32,711 bases of DNA from Zhongshania sp. (GCA_018066965.1 JAGPVP010000055.1:1-32711), one strand, 5' to 3'; positions 15,629-24,487 are shown, numbered from the stretch's first letter. Numbers and translations: made by a program. Notes: generated by a model not told the origin, from the sequence alone.

Positions 15629-16333
15629 ATGAGCAAAGTTTTGATATTGAGTGGTGGCAGCCAAGGTATTGGTTTTGCGACCGCAAAACGCTTTCTTGCT
15701 GAGGGCTATCGCGTTGTAAATCTATCTCGTCGGGCTATCGACTTGGCGGGTGCCGAGCACATTGGCGTCGACATGCAAAAGCGTGATTGGCTGGATAATT
15801 GCATTAACGACTTAGAGGCCGTAGCTAAAGACGCTGACGAGTTAGTGTTGCTGCATAACGCCGCTCGCCACGACAGCGATACGGTGAGAGATTTGTCGGC
15901 AGAAAACTTCGCTGATGTGCTACAAGTGAATTTAGTGGCACCGCAGCAACTGAATACCTTACTGATTCCGCTAATGAAATCAGGGTCGGCAATTTTGTAT
16001 ATGGGATCTACACTAAGTGAGAAAGCCGTTGCGGGCTGTGCGTCATACATAGCGAGTAAACATGGGGTGGTGGGCTTGATGAAGGCGACAACCCAAGATT
16101 TGATTGGCCGAGGTATACACACCGCCTGTATCTGCCCAGGGTTTACCGATACCGCGATGCTGCGGGGGAATCTTGGTGACGATCCCGTTGTGATGGCGGC
16201 GATTACGGGTATGGTCAGCTACGGTCGCTTGATTGATCCCGCTGAGATTGTCGACACAATATGGTTTTGTGCGCAGAGTCCGGTCATTAATGGCAGTGTG
16301 TTGCACGCCAATTTGGGGCAAATAGAGCGTTAG
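15629..16333 (+). CDS. Short-chain dehydrogenase/reductase next to the PTPS-like gene
   Basis: This 234-residue SDR starts at MSKVLILSGG; the 27 extra residues of the longer frame lack support. It has the cofactor motif SGGSQGIGFA, HNAA in place of NNAG, catalytic Ser in LYMGST and the YIASK Tyr/Lys pair, then CICPGFTDTAML. Arg33-region residues (NLSRRAID) suggest NADPH preference. It lies 124 bases after the PTPS-like gene on the same strand. Sepiapterin and dihydromonapterin reductases are SDRs, so a pterin role is possible, but there is no specific sequence mark for it. Confidence 0.8.
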   Translation: MSKVLILSGGSQGIGFATAKRFLAEGYRVVNLSRRAIDLAGAEHIGVDMQKRDWLDNCINDLEAVAKDADELVLLHNAARHDSDTVRDLSAENFADVLQVNLVAPQQLNTLLIPLMKSGSAILYMGSTLSEKAVAGCASYIASKHGVVGLMKATTQDLIGRGIHTACICPGFTDTAMLRGNLGDDPVVMAAITGMVSYGRLIDPAEIVDTIWFCAQSPVINGSVLHANLGQIER

Positions 16334-16638
16334 GATTAGCTCATAGAGCCAAGATAAAGCTGCGGGCATACGCACATCGTGCGCGCAAATAGGTAGTATC
16401 CAAGATAGAGAATTTTTGTGATTCGCACGATTATTTTTACCGTGATGCGACACAGTTCCGTTTTGAGATATCGTAATTTTTTATTAATAATTTTATCTAA
16501 ATTATTGATAAACCAGCTGGATGACAGTTACGTATCAGAGTAGAGTAAAGATGCTTGCACACTTTTAAGGCGCTCTGAATAGGTCGGCTAATTAGGTCAT
16601 TCTCGGCGTCAAAGTACAGCACAGAGGAGATTGCAAAG
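16334..16638. other. Intergenic region upstream of prkA
   Basis: These 305 bases must contain the prkA promoter and any terminator of the SDR gene. A short hairpin CGCAC-ATC-GTGCG (16371-16383) has no T tract. An AT-rich inverted repeat AATAATTT-TATCT-AAATTATT (16486-16506) might be a regulator site. I see no clear sigma-54 (GG/GC) or strong sigma-70 promoter and no coding sequence. Confidence 0.5.
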
Positions 16639-18561
16639 ATGGGCATACTTGAGAATGTTCGTGAGCAATACCTAAAGGGGCGTGACGAAGAAATGTCCCT
16701 AGAGGCCTACCTTGACCTATGCCGTCAAGACCCACTTGCTTACGCAACCCCCGCTGAGCGTATGCTTGCCGCAATAGGCGAGCCTGAGTTGATCGACACC
16801 CGCAAAGATCCGCGCTTATCCCGAATATTTTCTAATCGTCTTATCCCTCGCTACCCCGCGTTTGAAGAGTTTTATGGGCTTGAAGATGTTATTGCGCAAA
16901 TAGTCGCTTTTTTCAAACATGCTGCGCAGGGCTTAGAGGAGCGGAAGCAGGTTCTGTATCTGCTTGGCCCGGTTGGCGGTGGTAAATCATCGATTGCCGA
17001 ACGTTTGAAAAAGCTGATGGAAGCTGCGCCGATATACGCTATTAAAGGCTCGCCAATTAATGAGTCGCCGCTGGGGCTATTTGATCCGCTACGTGACGGT
17101 AAACAGCTAGAAGAAGAATATGGCATTCCCCAGCGTTACCTTACCGGCCTGTCCTCGCCTTGGGCGATAAAACGCCTAGAGGAGTACGAAGGTGATTTGT
17201 CGAAATTCCGAGTGGTAAAAATTCAGCCTTCGGTCTTGAAGCAAGTTGCGGTGACCAAAACAGAACCTGGCGACGATAATAATCAGGATATCTCTACCCT
17301 TGTGGGTAAGGTCGATATTCGTAAATTAGAAGCGTATGCGCAGGATGATCCAGACGCCTATTCCTATTCAGGTGGCTTGTGTCTCGCGAACCAAGGTTTA
17401 CTTGAATTTGTAGAGATGTTCAAAGCACCCATCAAAATGCTGCATCCCTTATTAACAGCGACTCAAGAGGGTAACTACAAAGGCACTGAGGGCTTTTCAG
17501 CCATCCCATTCCAAGGGGTGATTCTTGCCCACTCCAATGAATCGGAATGGCAGAGCTTCCGTAACGACAAACACAATGAAGCGTTTCTAGACCGCGTTTA
17601 TATTGTGAAAGTGCCTTACTGTTTGCAGGTGTCTGAAGAAGTAAAAATTTACCAAAAATTGCTACGCCATAGCTCCCTCTCTGCTGCGCCTTGCGCGCCG
17701 GGAACCATGGAAATGCTGGCGCAGTTTTCGGTTTTATCGCGTCTTCACGAGCCAGAGAATTCAAGCATTTATTCTAAAATGCGGGTCTATGATGGCGAGT
17801 CCCTAAAAGATACTGACCCCGCTGCCAAGTCCTTCCAAGAGTATCGTGACTACGCGGGTATCGACGAGGGCATGAACGGTATGTCGACGCGGTTTGCGTT
17901 TAAAGTTTTGTCGGCAGTATTTAACTACGACAATTCTGAGATTGCCGCTAACCCAGTGCATCTAATGTACGTACTAGAACAGCGTATTCTTCGTGAGCAA
18001 TTACCAGAAGACACCCAGCGCGTGTACCTAGAGTTTATTAAAGGTTGGCTCGCGGTGCGTTACGCAGAATACGTGGGTAAAGAGATTCAAACCTCGTATT
18101 TGGAATCGTACTCAGAATACGGTCAAAACATATTTGATCGCTATGTGACCTTCGCTGATTACTGGATACAGGACGAGGATTATCGCGATCCTGAAACGGG
18201 CGCTATTTTTGACCGTGGCACTTTGAATGGCGAGCTTGAAAAAATCGAGAAGCCTGCGGGTATCGCTAATCCCAAAGATTTCCGCAACGAGATTGTTAAT
18301 TTTGTGCTGCGAGCACGGGCGCAAAATGAAGGCCGCAATCCAAGCTGGACCAGTTACGAAAAATTGCGTGAAGTGATTGAGAAGAAAATGTTCTCTAGCA
18401 CAGAGGAATTGCTCCCGGTAATTTCCTTTAATGCCAAGGCTTCGGTTGAAGATAAACAGAAGCACGAAAACTTTGTTACCCGAATGGTGGAGAAAGGATA
18501 TACGCCTAAACAAGTACGTTTGTTGTCTGAGTGGTATCTGCGGGTCAGAAAGGCAGGTTAA
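16639..18561 (+). CDS. prkA: PrkA-family serine protein kinase (YeaG)
   Basis: This 640-residue protein has the usual length for PrkA/YeaG. It has an AAA+ domain with Walker A GPVGGGKSS (Lys116) and the PrkA signature FVEMFKAPIKMLHPLLTATQEG followed by GVILAHSNESEW, then a C-terminal kinase-like domain. A GAGGAG ribosome site precedes the ATG. The protein is cytoplasmic. In Escherichia coli yeaGH responds to nitrogen and carbon starvation and stationary phase through NtrC/RpoS. Here it heads a three-gene run with yeaH and spoVR. Substrates of the kinase or protease activity remain poorly known. Confidence 0.97.
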   Translation: MGILENVREQYLKGRDEEMSLEAYLDLCRQDPLAYATPAERMLAAIGEPELIDTRKDPRLSRIFSNRLIPRYPAFEEFYGLEDVIAQIVAFFKHAAQGLEERKQVLYLLGPVGGGKSSIAERLKKLMEAAPIYAIKGSPINESPLGLFDPLRDGKQLEEEYGIPQRYLTGLSSPWAIKRLEEYEGDLSKFRVVKIQPSVLKQVAVTKTEPGDDNNQDISTLVGKVDIRKLEAYAQDDPDAYSYSGGLCLANQGLLEFVEMFKAPIKMLHPLLTATQEGNYKGTEGFSAIPFQGVILAHSNESEWQSFRNDKHNEAFLDRVYIVKVPYCLQVSEEVKIYQKLLRHSSLSAAPCAPGTMEMLAQFSVLSRLHEPENSSIYSKMRVYDGESLKDTDPAAKSFQEYRDYAGIDEGMNGMSTRFAFKVLSAVFNYDNSEIAANPVHLMYVLEQRILREQLPEDTQRVYLEFIKGWLAVRYAEYVGKEIQTSYLESYSEYGQNIFDRYVTFADYWIQDEDYRDPETGAIFDRGTLNGELEKIEKPAGIANPKDFRNEIVNFVLRARAQNEGRNPSWTSYEKLREVIEKKMFSSTEELLPVISFNAKASVEDKQKHENFVTRMVEKGYTPKQVRLLSEWYLRVRKAG

Positions 18562-18591
18562 TTATACGACCGTTTGTAGAAGGGGCGTACT

Positions 18592-19815
18592 ATGTCAATG
18601 ATTATTGACCGCCGCCTGAATGATCGCAACAAAAACGCGACAAATCGCCAGCGGTTTATCAAGCGGTACAAAGAGCAGTTGCGACGGTCTGTCGCAGATA
18701 TTGTGGCCGACCGATCCATCACCGATATGTCTCGCGGTGGCGAGGTTGGAATTCCCGTAAAGGACATTTCCGAACCGAGGTTTCGTATCGGCCGTGGTGG
18801 CGACCGAGAAATGGTACACCCCGGCAATAAAGAATTTAATACCGGCGATATGATTGCCAAACCTAAATCTGGCGGTGGTGGCGGCAGCGGTTCTGGTGGT
18901 GAAGGCCAAGGAGAGGACGGGCAAGATAATTTCATGTTTACTCTTTCTAAAGAAGAGTTCATGAATCTGTTTTTTGACGACCTCGAGCTTCCTCGTCTGG
19001 CGCGAACCGTGCTGGGCGATTCTCAGCAATTTACCTATCGTCGTGCGGGTTATACGCCGAGTGGCGTTCCGGCTAATCTGTCGGTGCCACGCTCCGTCAA
19101 AAATGCCATGGCGCGCCGTATTGCATTAACTGCTCCGCTTAAGCGCGAGCTCGAGGAGCTGAAAACCTCCGGTGCTGACGTAGCCGAGATCGATGCACTT
19201 GAAAAAAGAATTGCACGTATTCCTTTTCTGGACGAATACGATCTACGGTTTCGTCATCGCGTAAAAGAACCCAAGCCTATTAGTCGAGCTGTGATGTTTT
19301 GCTTGATGGATGTTTCCGCCTCGATGTCTGAGCAAAAAAAGGATTTGGCAAAGCGGTTTTATACTTTGTTATACCTTTTCTTAAGTCGAAAATATGAAAA
19401 GGTTGAACTGGTATTTATTCGCCATACCTCAAATGCCGAAGAAGTCGACGAACACGCTTTTTTCCACGACCCACAAACCGGCGGCACAGTGGTCATGTCG
19501 GCGTTGGATTTGATGATAGAAATTCAGCATGAACGCTACTCGCCTAATGAGTGGAATATATACGCCGCTCAAGTGTCGGATGGCGATGCGTTTGGCAGTG
19601 ATCCACAACGCAGCGCGATGAGATTGAGCAAAGATATTCTGCCTTGGTGTAAATATTTTGCCTACGTTGAAGTACCGGACAGTCCCTCTACTATTACCCC
19701 TTTGGCCGCTGCTTATAGCCAGATTCGGAATGAAACCTTTGCAATGAGTACCGTAATGGATCGCAGCGATGTGTATCCAGTCTTGCGCGAGCTGTTTCAT
19801 AAGGAGTCTGCATGA
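18592..19815 (+). CDS. yeaH: YeaH/UPF0229 VWA-type protein
   Basis: This 407-residue protein matches YeaH in length and plan. The N-terminal region (1-90) is basic, a Gly/Ser-rich linker lies at about 97-112, and a VWA-like domain starts near residue 235 with the metal-site motif DVSASMS. HTSNAEEVDEHAFF and TGGTVVMSALDLM follow. It is co-transcribed with prkA (30-base gap) and its stop overlaps the spoVR start (ATGA). PrkA and a VWA protein together resemble AAA+/VWA chaperone pairs such as MoxR systems; this comparison is inference. Confidence 0.96.
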   Translation: MSMIIDRRLNDRNKNATNRQRFIKRYKEQLRRSVADIVADRSITDMSRGGEVGIPVKDISEPRFRIGRGGDREMVHPGNKEFNTGDMIAKPKSGGGGGSGSGGEGQGEDGQDNFMFTLSKEEFMNLFFDDLELPRLARTVLGDSQQFTYRRAGYTPSGVPANLSVPRSVKNAMARRIALTAPLKRELEELKTSGADVAEIDALEKRIARIPFLDEYDLRFRHRVKEPKPISRAVMFCLMDVSASMSEQKKDLAKRFYTLLYLFLSRKYEKVELVFIRHTSNAEEVDEHAFFHDPQTGGTVVMSALDLMIEIQHERYSPNEWNIYAAQVSDGDAFGSDPQRSAMRLSKDILPWCKYFAYVEVPDSPSTITPLAAAYSQIRNETFAMSTVMDRSDVYPVLRELFHKESA

Positions 19816-21329
19816 CAACAGTGAAAGGGAAGAAAACCATTTTATCCCACGGTGGTGATTGGGATTTCGAGCTCTTACAGCGCTACGACAAGGAAATTTC
19901 TGCCATTGCCAAGGAGTATGGTCTTGATACCTATCCTAATCAGATAGAGGTTATCGCGTCTGAACAAATGCTAGATGCCTACGCTTCTGTCGGTTTGCCA
20001 ATCAGTTACAGTCATTGGAGCTACGGCAAGGAATTTATACAGAACGAAGAAGCGTATCGGCGTGGCATGCGGGGCTTAGCTTACGAGCTGGTAATCAATT
20101 CTGACCCTTGTATCGCCTATTTAATGGAAGATAATAGTCTGCCGATGCAGGCGCTGGTGATTGCCCATGCCTGCTATGGTCACAATTCCTTTTTTAAAGG
20201 CAATTACCTGTTTAAACAGTGGACTAGCGCAGATGCGATAGTCGATTACATGGTATTTGCGCGTAAGTATATTTTTGACTGCGAGCAGCGCTACGGCGAA
20301 CAGCGTGTAGAGGAGACCATTGATGCCTGTCACGCGCTAATGGATCACGGTGTTGATCGTTTCCATCGGCCGTCGCCTCTCTCGGCAGAAGACGAACTGC
20401 AGCGTCAGCACGAACGCGAAGAGCATGCGTGGACGCAGTACGATGATATATGGCGCACGCTTCCCCAAAAGGCGGTGGATAAAGCGGGCGCTAAAAAGAA
20501 AAAGCGAACCTTTCCGCCTGAGCCACAAGAAAATTTATTGTATTTTGTCGAAAAGTACTCGCCAACACTGGAGCCGTGGCAGCGCGAAATTGTCAGAATC
20601 GTTCGCAAGCTCGCCCAGTATTTCTATCCGCAGGGTTTAACTAAAGTGATGAACGAGGGCTGGGCAACGTTCTGGCACTATACCTTGTTGAATACCATGT
20701 ACGACCGCGGGCTGGTTGATGACGGCTTTATGTTCGAGATTTTGCAGTCTCATACCAATGTGGTCATGCAGCCGGGTTTTGATCACCCTGGCTACTCGGG
20801 TATCAATCCCTATGCCCTAGGTTTCGCAATGATGCGTGATATACGCCGAATTTGTGAAGAGCCAGACGATGAGGATCGGGCGTGGTTTCCCGATATAGTG
20901 GACAAAGATTGGCGCGAGGTGCTCGATTTCGCCATGCGCAACTATAAGGACGAGTCTTTTATTGCCCAGTATTTGTCGCCCAAATTGATTCGTGAATTTC
21001 ATTTGTTTGCGATTGCCGACAAGCATAAAGAAGATCACCTAACCGTTGAGGCTATTCACAATGAGGCTGGTTACCGTGAAGTGAGGCGCTTGCTGTCAAA
21101 GCAATATAATCGTGATGTGCTGATTCCCGATATTCAAATATTGCGTTACGAGCACATGGGGGATAGATCATTGGTTCTGCGCTATAACCAGCTTCGCGAG
21201 CGACCATTAACCGACGATGCGAAGGAGGTATTGAAACATCTCAGCCGCCTGTGGGGATTTACAGTTACGATGGAGGTGTTTGAAGAGGGTCGTGGTGTGG
21301 TCGACAAAGTAGAAGTAAGTCCTGCCTGA
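19812..21329 (+). CDS. spoVR: SpoVR family protein (YcgB)
   Basis: This 505-residue protein matches SpoVR/YcgB, which occurs widely in non-spore-forming bacteria. Recognisable segments are YPNQIEVIASEQMLDAYAS near residue 37, IAHACYGHNSFFKGNYLF near residue 117, MNEGWATFWHYTLLNTMYD near residue 280, and INPYALGF near residue 333. In non-sporulating bacteria it is nearly always with prkA and yeaH. Its biochemical role is unknown; the histidine- and glutamate-rich conserved segments suggest, but do not prove, a metal site. The ATGA overlap with yeaH indicates coupled translation. Confidence 0.97.
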   Translation: MTTVKGKKTILSHGGDWDFELLQRYDKEISAIAKEYGLDTYPNQIEVIASEQMLDAYASVGLPISYSHWSYGKEFIQNEEAYRRGMRGLAYELVINSDPCIAYLMEDNSLPMQALVIAHACYGHNSFFKGNYLFKQWTSADAIVDYMVFARKYIFDCEQRYGEQRVEETIDACHALMDHGVDRFHRPSPLSAEDELQRQHEREEHAWTQYDDIWRTLPQKAVDKAGAKKKKRTFPPEPQENLLYFVEKYSPTLEPWQREIVRIVRKLAQYFYPQGLTKVMNEGWATFWHYTLLNTMYDRGLVDDGFMFEILQSHTNVVMQPGFDHPGYSGINPYALGFAMMRDIRRICEEPDDEDRAWFPDIVDKDWREVLDFAMRNYKDESFIAQYLSPKLIREFHLFAIADKHKEDHLTVEAIHNEAGYREVRRLLSKQYNRDVLIPDIQILRYEHMGDRSLVLRYNQLRERPLTDDAKEVLKHLSRLWGFTVTMEVFEEGRGVVDKVEVSPA

Positions 21330-21332
21330 TTT

Positions 21333-21359
21333 TTTGCCACCACATACTGTGGTGGCAAA
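21333..21359. other. Perfect hairpin between convergent genes
   Basis: A 12-bp perfect inverted repeat TTTGCCACCACA (21333-21344 with 21348-21359) with a 3-base loop lies between the spoVR stop and the stop of the minus-strand crotonase gene. A T run precedes it on the plus strand and the A-rich side follows, so neither strand has the U tract after the stem that a standard terminator needs. It may still act as a bidirectional 3' end or mRNA-protecting hairpin. Confidence 0.6.
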
Positions 21360-21389
21360 TAACTGTACTGCACAACGGTGTGTTTTAGA

Positions 21390-22205
21390 TTAATTGCCCT
21401 CAAATTGCGCAGTTGTTTTATTTAAGAAGGCATTTAGTGCACGTTGATGATCTTCGGTGTGATGGCATTGGCCCTGAACATCAGCGCATACATCGAGAAA
21501 ATCCCCAAGCTCTTGTCGCTGTGCCAACTTCATTAAGCGCTTAGTTGCCCGCAGGGCCTGCGGTGGTTTACTGGCGTATTCACTTGCGTAGCGTTCGGCG
21601 GTAGTGAGCAGTGTTTCTTTTGGTACACATTCAAGTAACAGTCCGAGTTTGAGTGCTTCGGCGCTGTCGATGATGCGTCCGCTAAAAGTGAGTTCGGCCG
21701 CGCGTTGGTAGCCGACTAAGCGTTGCAGAAACCATGCACCGCCATCGCCGGGAATGATGCCAAGGTTGATGAAGGTTTCGCCAAAGCGAGTCTGCTCACA
21801 GCCAATACGAATATCCGCCATGCAGCAAAGGTCGAAGCCGGCGCCGACTGCCGCGCCATTAACCGCGGCAATGGTGATGATTTCTGCGTTATGCATGGCG
21901 TGGGATATACGTTGAATCCCGTCTTTATAGCTGGCGCTAATTTCGGTGGCGCTACCGCCAAACATTCCCACTTTGTCACGCATATCTTTGATGTTTCCGC
22001 CTGCGCTAAATGCGGAGCCCGCACCGGTAATAATCAGGCAGGATATCTCTTTGTTTGCGTTTGCCCATTCTATGGTGGCGCATAAATCATCAATGAGTGT
22101 GGTTCCGGTTAGCGCATTGCGAACGTCGTCGCGCTCAAAGCACAGGGTGGCGTAACGATTTGTGACACTGAGGGTAGCGTCGCTTAGGCTGGGCTGGGCG
22201 AACAT
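21390..22205 (-). CDS. Crotonase-family protein lacking both canonical glutamates
   Basis: With the start at 22205 the protein has 271 residues; this ATG has GGAAA upstream, while the ATG 11 codons earlier has no ribosome site. The oxyanion-hole motifs (FSAGGNIKDM near residue 66 and NGAAVGAG near 116) are present. The two catalytic glutamate positions, 20 residues apart, hold Asp125 (GAGFDL) and Phe145 (FGETFINLG), followed by IPGDGGAWFLQR. This FGETF/PGDGGAW pattern recurs in a crotonase subgroup usually annotated as enoyl-CoA hydratase. Ordinary hydratase activity is doubtful; isomerase or another crotonase reaction is more likely. It stands alone on the minus strand, apart from the valine operon. 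Confidence 0.85.
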   Translation of the reverse strand: MFAQPSLSDATLSVTNRYATLCFERDDVRNALTGTTLIDDLCATIEWANANKEISCLIITGAGSAFSAGGNIKDMRDKVGMFGGSATEISASYKDGIQRISHAMHNAEIITIAAVNGAAVGAGFDLCCMADIRIGCEQTRFGETFINLGIIPGDGGAWFLQRLVGYQRAAELTFSGRIIDSAEALKLGLLLECVPKETLLTTAERYASEYASKPPQALRATKRLMKLAQRQELGDFLDVCADVQGQCHHTEDHQRALNAFLNKTTAQFEGN

Positions 22206-22480
22206 AAGGTGGGTTTCCACTGTTTGAATTAAATTCAAAATTATATCAAAGAGTTTGCAACTTAGTACTTTTGTATGAGGTCATAAAAAGGAGCTTAAAA
22301 TTTATTTGAAGCTGGCCTCGTTTTTGCTATTTCTATATTACAGCACGGCATGGCTTTATACAGAAGGTGCATGACTGGCCTTGCGAATGAATCCGTTACT
22401 GTCAGGTTTACGTAACGATATTGTATTTGTGTTGTGGCTTATGTGCTGTATTCCACTCGCAAATAATAATAGGTGAATAA

Positions 22481-22771
22481 ATGTCTAAAGTATTTACAGA
22501 TCAGTTAGCCGCCTTGCCGATTACTGAAATTGTAATAAGGTCTATCGAAGGCGGGATGTATATCGCGTTCGTGGCCCTTGAAGGGAAGTTGCTGCGAATC
22601 TACGAAATAGATGGTACGCCCTTATGCCGCAAAAGTGTTGCTGATGTAAAATCAGTATTGTTTGAGCATGGCTGCGGCAAGAAAATATTTTTATTCGAAC
22701 ATTCTGACTACGATGACATGATTGGCGTTGAGTCAGCCATGATGATGGATATGAAACTTGCCTTGGGTTAA
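22481..22771 (+). CDS. Small conserved hypothetical protein, possibly DUF6482-like
   Basis: This 96-residue acidic/hydrophobic cytoplasmic protein has no signal peptide or membrane segment. It has an AGGTGA ribosome site 7 bases before the ATG. The pattern of an N-terminal EGGMYIAFVALEG strand pair, a DVKSVLFEHG segment and a C-terminal HSDYDDMIG loosely resembles DUF6482 proteins, as I remember them. It converges on the membrane-protein gene with only 19 bases between the stops. Function unknown. Confidence 0.7.
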   Translation: MSKVFTDQLAALPITEIVIRSIEGGMYIAFVALEGKLLRIYEIDGTPLCRKSVADVKSVLFEHGCGKKIFLFEHSDYDDMIGVESAMMMDMKLALG

Positions 22772-22790
22772 TTTACTGAGCAACGTGGTG

Positions 22791-24275
22791 TCAGTTTACA
22801 TTGCCCATAGGCAAAGAAAGTATCCATAAGCCAAGTACAGTAAAGGCGATCATTAGCACTAACATTGGAATTTGACTGAGCATGGCTTGGCGTTTCGAGC
22901 CAAACAATGCCATCGCTTGTTGATGTGCTATATACACACTCACAATGTGCCCCCCTACAATTAGCCCCAGCTGCGCATGCCAAACTGTTTCGATATTTGG
23001 AATGATGGGCGCGCGAAACCATCCGGCGGTACCGAATAGATTGGCTCCCACGCCGAATGGGTCAGACGCTAGGCTAATGATTTTAATTCCCTGTGTTTGC
23101 AATAAAGGGTAGTAATGACTTAGATGATAGGCGAGTACGATAGGCAGCAATGAATAAGCGAAATGTAAGCTCAGCTGCCGAGTCGGTATATTGCTACTAG
23201 CCATATACTTACTTAGCCGAATGAAACTGTAGTACGTCGTGTAATAGAGCGCGGGTAGTAGTAATAGCCAGCTAGTTTGGTAGATTAAATACAGTATTCG
23301 TAGCTTTGGGTAGGCACTGAACGGGTTCTTTCCTACGTAGGGCTGCAGGTAGGGGTTTAGCTCAACCCAAAAACTGCGCACCCAGAGTTGGGACTCGTGT
23401 AAACCGTCAAACGCCGTTGACGCCAGCATACATAAAATAAAAATGAGAATGCTTAGGTTCTTTGGTGTCGATTCGTTTAGCGCTTTAAGAGGGCTGTGAA
23501 TGGTGACAACTATTTGACTCTCTTTCTTGCTATTTTGCCGAGATATAATGCGCATTTTTGCGAGTAGTGAGAATAAGACGCTAAAGAACTCTCCGTACTT
23601 ATACCAGCTATCAATCCCAAATAGGCCGGCTGCGATTAAATTGAGTGCAGTATAAGCCAGCAGATATTGTGAGAGCGAAAGCGGTGTTGCCTGGCCAAAT
23701 AATTCAATCCAAATAAAGCCCATATACAACAATATGGCTGGCCAATAATTGAGGCGGCTGGGGTAGCGAATACAGCCGTGTTGGCCGCGAGGAAAAACCG
23801 GAAGAATCAGTGTGGAAAGTATTCGCCACGGGTTTAACCACCGATAGCTGTTACCTAATATGGCACTGCTATAAGCATAGGCCAGTACAAAAATTACCCA
23901 GAAAAAGGTCATGTTAAAATTGCCATAAGGGTTTCTATTACCGAGAAACCCGCTGGCAATACACAGGAATAGCATGAATAGACTAAATGCTTTCAGCCAA
24001 GGCTTGGCGAATCGCAATGACGTGCTGAGCTTTGGCGGTAGAGGTGTGCCTAGTCTTGGCGTCGCTTGTTCCGCAGATTCGCTGCCTAGAAAATAAGCAA
24101 ATATAATAAAGGACACCGCAACCGCGGCGGCAGCGCCATATAAATACAAGGAGAGCGGCACCGGTAAGGTATAGGTTTGACCAAAAGAGTGGCCATAGCT
24201 ATTACTTGAAATCAACAGGCTGGACCACGCAAGTAGCGGAAGTGTAGCCAGTTGACTCATTCGCAAATAAGGCAT
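22791..24275 (-). CDS. Polytopic inner-membrane protein, family often annotated fenitrothion hydrolase
   Basis: This 494-residue protein has a signal-like N-terminus ending near residue 28, directly followed by GHSFGQTYTLPVPLSLYLYG, then roughly ten further hydrophobic helices. Charged residues are concentrated in one loop near residues 240-262. Late helices carry several histidines: AYHLSHYYPLL near residue 380, and HAQLGLIVGGHIVSVYIAH near residue 430, with ASDPFGVGANLFGTAGW between. The HxFGQ-YxLPVPL start and the SDPFG motif recall proteins labelled fenitrothion hydrolase in genomes. That name rests on memory of the family and the true physiological role is unclear. Membrane-embedded histidines suggest heme or metal binding (inference). 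No ribosome site precedes the ATG, which overlaps the stop of an upstream small frame (TGATG). Confidence 0.75.
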   Translation of the reverse strand: MPYLRMSQLATLPLLAWSSLLISSNSYGHSFGQTYTLPVPLSLYLYGAAAAVAVSFIIFAYFLGSESAEQATPRLGTPLPPKLSTSLRFAKPWLKAFSLFMLFLCIASGFLGNRNPYGNFNMTFFWVIFVLAYAYSSAILGNSYRWLNPWRILSTLILPVFPRGQHGCIRYPSRLNYWPAILLYMGFIWIELFGQATPLSLSQYLLAYTALNLIAAGLFGIDSWYKYGEFFSVLFSLLAKMRIISRQNSKKESQIVVTIHSPLKALNESTPKNLSILIFILCMLASTAFDGLHESQLWVRSFWVELNPYLQPYVGKNPFSAYPKLRILYLIYQTSWLLLLPALYYTTYYSFIRLSKYMASSNIPTRQLSLHFAYSLLPIVLAYHLSHYYPLLQTQGIKIISLASDPFGVGANLFGTAGWFRAPIIPNIETVWHAQLGLIVGGHIVSVYIAHQQAMALFGSKRQAMLSQIPMLVLMIAFTVLGLWILSLPMGNVN

Positions 24276-24487
24276 CAGAAATCTACAGATGCGGCTGGAA
24301 ATAGGCCGTAGCGTTTTGCGAGGGGGCGAGTCTGTTTTGCCGAGGAATGTATGTGGCTACCATGCGCGAGTCTCATTTGGGCGTATAAGATCATAATATT
24401 TGAAACATAGCTGCTACAAGTCGTTCTTCTAATGGCAAATAACACAATAACTGCTAAAACTAAGAAGGTATGTGCTGGCGGGTTCAT
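24275..24487 (-). CDS. Possible small membrane ORF upstream of the polytopic protein
   Basis: This 70-residue frame has one hydrophobic segment at about residues 8-18 (FLVLAVIVLFA) and no recognisable family. Its stop overlaps the ATG of the membrane-protein gene (TGATG), a classic coupling arrangement, and the downstream gene has no ribosome site of its own. An AGGACAG sequence lies rather far (about 13 bases) upstream of its own ATG. It may be a leader peptide, a small subunit, or no gene at all. Confidence 0.35.
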   Translation of the reverse strand: MNPPAHTFLVLAVIVLFAIRRTTCSSYVSNIMILYAQMRLAHGSHIHSSAKQTRPLAKRYGLFPAASVDF

